Positions 14,083 to 15,393 of a stretch of 15,393 bases of DNA are shown here, in pieces. Source of the DNA: an uncultured Collinsella sp. (lineage in GTDB: Bacteria > Actinomycetota > Coriobacteriia > Coriobacteriales > Coriobacteriaceae). The DNA is taken from contig URWZ01000014.1 of NCBI GenBank assembly GCA_900551625.1, positions 1-15,393 on the forward strand, in the 5' to 3' direction. The stretch's first letter is position 1. Every line of letters begins with the position of its first letter. A model generated the notes under the pieces. That model saw nothing but the letters and a program-made list of their open reading frames with translations. It did not search any database and had not been told where the DNA came from. The position numbers and the translations under genes are program-made.

Positions 14083-14856
14083 TTACCCCAGCTCCTGCAT
14101 GCGGCGGTAGATTTCGCAGATGCCCTTGATGGTGAGCTGCCCGTCGACCACGTCGAAGGCATCGGTCGAATCGGCGACGATGCCGGCGAGACCGCCCGTG
14201 GCGATAACGGTGGCATCGTCGCGGCCCAGCTCGCGCTTCATGCGCGCGACCAGGCCCTCGGCCATGGCGGCAGCGCCCACCACGGCGCCGACCTTGATGC
14301 ACTCCCCGGTATCGCGGCCGATGGCGTGCTCGGGCGCCTCGAGCGGCACGCTGGCGAGCTTGGCGGCACGGGCGGCAAGCGCGTCCATGGAGATGCGGAT
14401 GCCCGGCGCGATCGCTCCGCCAATGTAATAGCCGTCCTCGTCGATGACGTCGATATTGGTTGCGGTGCCAAAGTCCACCACGATCGCCGGCGCGCCGTAG
14501 AAAGTTTCGGCCGCAACGGCGTTGGCGATGCGGTCGGCACCAACGGCCTGGGGGCGCGCCGCCCGCAGCTTGGTTACGGCGGCCGTTTTCGGCCCGATGA
14601 CGATGGCGTCCGCGGCAATGCGGTCGGCCACGGCGTGCCACTCGCGCGAGAGCTGCGGCACCACGCCGGCAAAGGCGATCGCGTTGACCGCGCCGAGCGA
14701 GAGGTCGTACATCTTAAAGAAGCCCATCAGGCGCACGTGGATCTCGTCGGCGGTATAGGAGCGGTCGGTGGGCATACGCCACGACTGCACCAGCTCGTCT
14801 CCGTCAAACAGGCCCATGGCCGTCTGCGTGTTTCCCATATCGATAGCGAGCAGCAT
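14083..14856 (-). CDS. coaX: Type III pantothenate kinase
   Basis: CoaX performs the first step of coenzyme A synthesis, phosphorylation of pantothenate, and is insensitive to CoA feedback in characterised members. The 257-residue length is typical. Motifs are the ASKHA phosphate loop AIDMGNT (4-10), AGVVPQL (63-69), VGADRIANA (105-113) with the conserved Asp108, VDFGTATNIDVID (127-139), GGAIAPGIRISMDAL (146-160), and ATGGLAG (219-225). The ATG at 14856 is chosen because GGGAG lies 6-10 bp upstream and the P-loop then sits at the very N-terminus. In-frame extension would run back through the tRNA gene. In many genomes coaX sits beside birA, and here a birA-like gene is its convergent neighbour. 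Confidence 0.95.
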   Translation of the reverse strand: MLLAIDMGNTQTAMGLFDGDELVQSWRMPTDRSYTADEIHVRLMGFFKMYDLSLGAVNAIAFAGVVPQLSREWHAVADRIAADAIVIGPKTAAVTKLRAARPQAVGADRIANAVAAETFYGAPAIVVDFGTATNIDVIDEDGYYIGGAIAPGIRISMDALAARAAKLASVPLEAPEHAIGRDTGECIKVGAVVGAAAMAEGLVARMKRELGRDDATVIATGGLAGIVADSTDAFDVVDGQLTIKGICEIYRRMQELG

Positions 14857-14892
14857 GTCTACTCCCAGTGTCGGTGTAAAAGGACGCGCACC

Positions 14893-14917
14893 ATTGTATA
14901 CGCGCCGTCGACGGCGC
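14893..14917 (-). promoter_or_regulatory. Candidate coaX promoter with adjoining 16-bp palindrome
   Basis: On the minus strand TACAAT (14893-14898) lies about 37 bp upstream of the coaX ATG. Immediately upstream of it, where spacer and -35 would be, is a perfect 16-bp palindrome GCGCCGTCGACGGCGC (14902-14917). No -35 consensus is seen. The arrangement would suit a dimeric regulator, but chance is possible in GC-rich DNA. Confidence 0.4.
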
Positions 14918-14992
14918 TCGGCTGCGATTCGTTTACGGTGATAGGGGCTGAGGGGTTTAAATATGAAGGAATTATGCTCTACGAGATTTTCC

Positions 14993-15021
14993 TTGCCGTT
15001 TACCGAACTCCCACGTAATAT
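14993..15021 (+). promoter_or_regulatory. Promoter of the initiator tRNA gene
   Basis: TTGCCG (14993-14998) and TAATAT (15016-15021) are separated by exactly 17 bp, and the -10 box ends 31 bp before the tRNA 5' end. This is the best two-box promoter in the window. Confidence 0.65.
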
Positions 15022-15052
15022 TCTTTCTTGCGCACATGAGGCGCCCAGACAT

Positions 15053-15129
15053 TGCGGGGTGGAGCAGTCTGGTAGCTCGCCGGGCTCATAACCCGGAGGT
15101 CGTAGGTTCAAATCCTGCCCCCGCGACCA
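15053..15129 (+). tRNA. Initiator tRNA-fMet (anticodon CAT)
   Basis: The 77-nt cloverleaf has the CAT anticodon at 15087-15089 and an encoded 3' CCA (15127-15129). Initiator hallmarks are present: three consecutive G-C pairs in the anticodon stem (GGG 15082-15084 with CCC 15092-15094), an A11-U24 pair in the D stem (15063 and 15077), and no Watson-Crick pair at position 1:72 (U at 15053 opposite G at 15125). The acceptor is otherwise GCGGGG/CCCCGC. It is transcribed alone, between its own promoter and terminator. Confidence 0.96.
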
Positions 15130-15139
15130 AGAACTTGCA

Positions 15140-15168
15140 GCTCGTCGGTCAAGCCGGCGAGCTTTTTT
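15140..15168 (+). terminator. Rho-independent terminator of the tRNA-fMet gene
   Basis: GCTCGTCGG (15140-15148) pairs with CCGGCGAGC (15154-15162), with one wobble and a 5-nt loop, followed by six T (15163-15168). It starts 11 bp after the CCA end. Confidence 0.92.
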
Positions 15169-15217
15169 GTTATTGCGGATCAATGTTTTCGACCCAGTTC
15201 TCAACTTCCCAAACAAA

Positions 15218-15393
15218 ATCTCGATCTGTAACATCTGGACCCGATTTGGGCGGCTAGGTGTTACAGATCGAGATGTTTCGGCAGGACGATCTTTGTTTGT
15301 CTAAATCTGTAACACGAGGGACGGATTTTGCCGAGTTATTGTTACAGATTGAGATTTTCTGGCAGGCGGGTTTGGTTTGTCTCGATCTGTAAC
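15218..15393. repeat. BIME-like array of alternately inverted 15-mers, running off the window
   Basis: Five copies of a 15-bp element (consensus ATCTCGATCTGTAAC) alternate in orientation: 15218-15232 (+), 15260-15274 (-), 15299-15313 (+), 15341-15355 (-), 15379-15393 (+). Start-to-start distances are 42, 39, 42 and 38 bp. The linkers alternate between a 27-nt type and a 23-24-nt type, and linkers of the same type resemble each other, so the basic tandem unit is about 80 bp. The first pair is perfectly complementary over 15 bp. The array continues past the window end. No reading frame of note is present from 15130 to 15393. Confidence 0.8.

Noticed and set aside
15053..15129. Elongator tRNA-Met or tRNA-Ile2 (also CAT anticodon)
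   Set aside because: The GGG/CCC anticodon stem, A11-U24 and unpaired-type 1:72 position mark an initiator.
14083..15234. 383-residue version of CoaX starting upstream
   Set aside because: The extension would cross the antisense of the tRNA and its terminator, and the conserved P-loop begins at the ATG at 14856.
15218..15393. CRISPR array
   Set aside because: Repeat units are only 15 bp, alternate in orientation, vary in sequence, and the linkers of each type resemble each other rather than being unique spacers.

Overview
This 15.4 kb stretch of GC-rich chromosomal DNA reads like a core region of an actinobacterium of the class Coriobacteriia, most likely Collinsella or a close relative. 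That placement is an inference from GC content, codon use, gene content and AT-rich intergenic palindromes; no ribosomal RNA is present to confirm it. No phage, insertion sequence or CRISPR array is visible.

Left part, all on the minus strand: nfnA-nfnB (electron-bifurcating NADH-dependent ferredoxin:NADP+ oxidoreductase; 10 bp overlap, a TATAAT box upstream, a terminator downstream), then pth, prs and glmU. In transcription order these three run glmU, prs, pth, which matches the conserved glmU-prs-(ctc)-pth order of Gram-positive bacteria, but without the L25/Ctc gene. Each of the three has its own terminator, so they are probably separate transcripts. They supply UDP-GlcNAc for the cell wall, PRPP for nucleotides and recycling of peptidyl-tRNA.

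Middle, plus strand: a tightly coupled three-gene ECF importer (EcfT-like transmembrane protein, two ATPase domains fused in one chain, and a dedicated S component) of unknown substrate. Next come a convergent exonuclease III/AP endonuclease (minus) and a divergent sirtuin (plus).

Right part: a bifunctional folP-folK fusion carrying a long low-complexity insertion inside the DHPS barrel. It is followed at once by a gene that keeps the biotin protein ligase fold pattern but has lost its catalytic motifs. Convergent to these is coaX (type III pantothenate kinase), then an initiator tRNA-fMet with its own promoter and terminator.

Several families of palindromic intergenic repeats are visible: a 17-bp-arm palindrome at 9446-9508, a pair of AT-rich palindromes at 13898-14024, and a regularly spaced array of alternately inverted 15-mers that runs off the right edge (15218-15393). 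The most unusual items are the degenerate biotin-ligase-like gene, the DHPS insertion and the terminal BIME-like array. The rest is ordinary housekeeping sequence.
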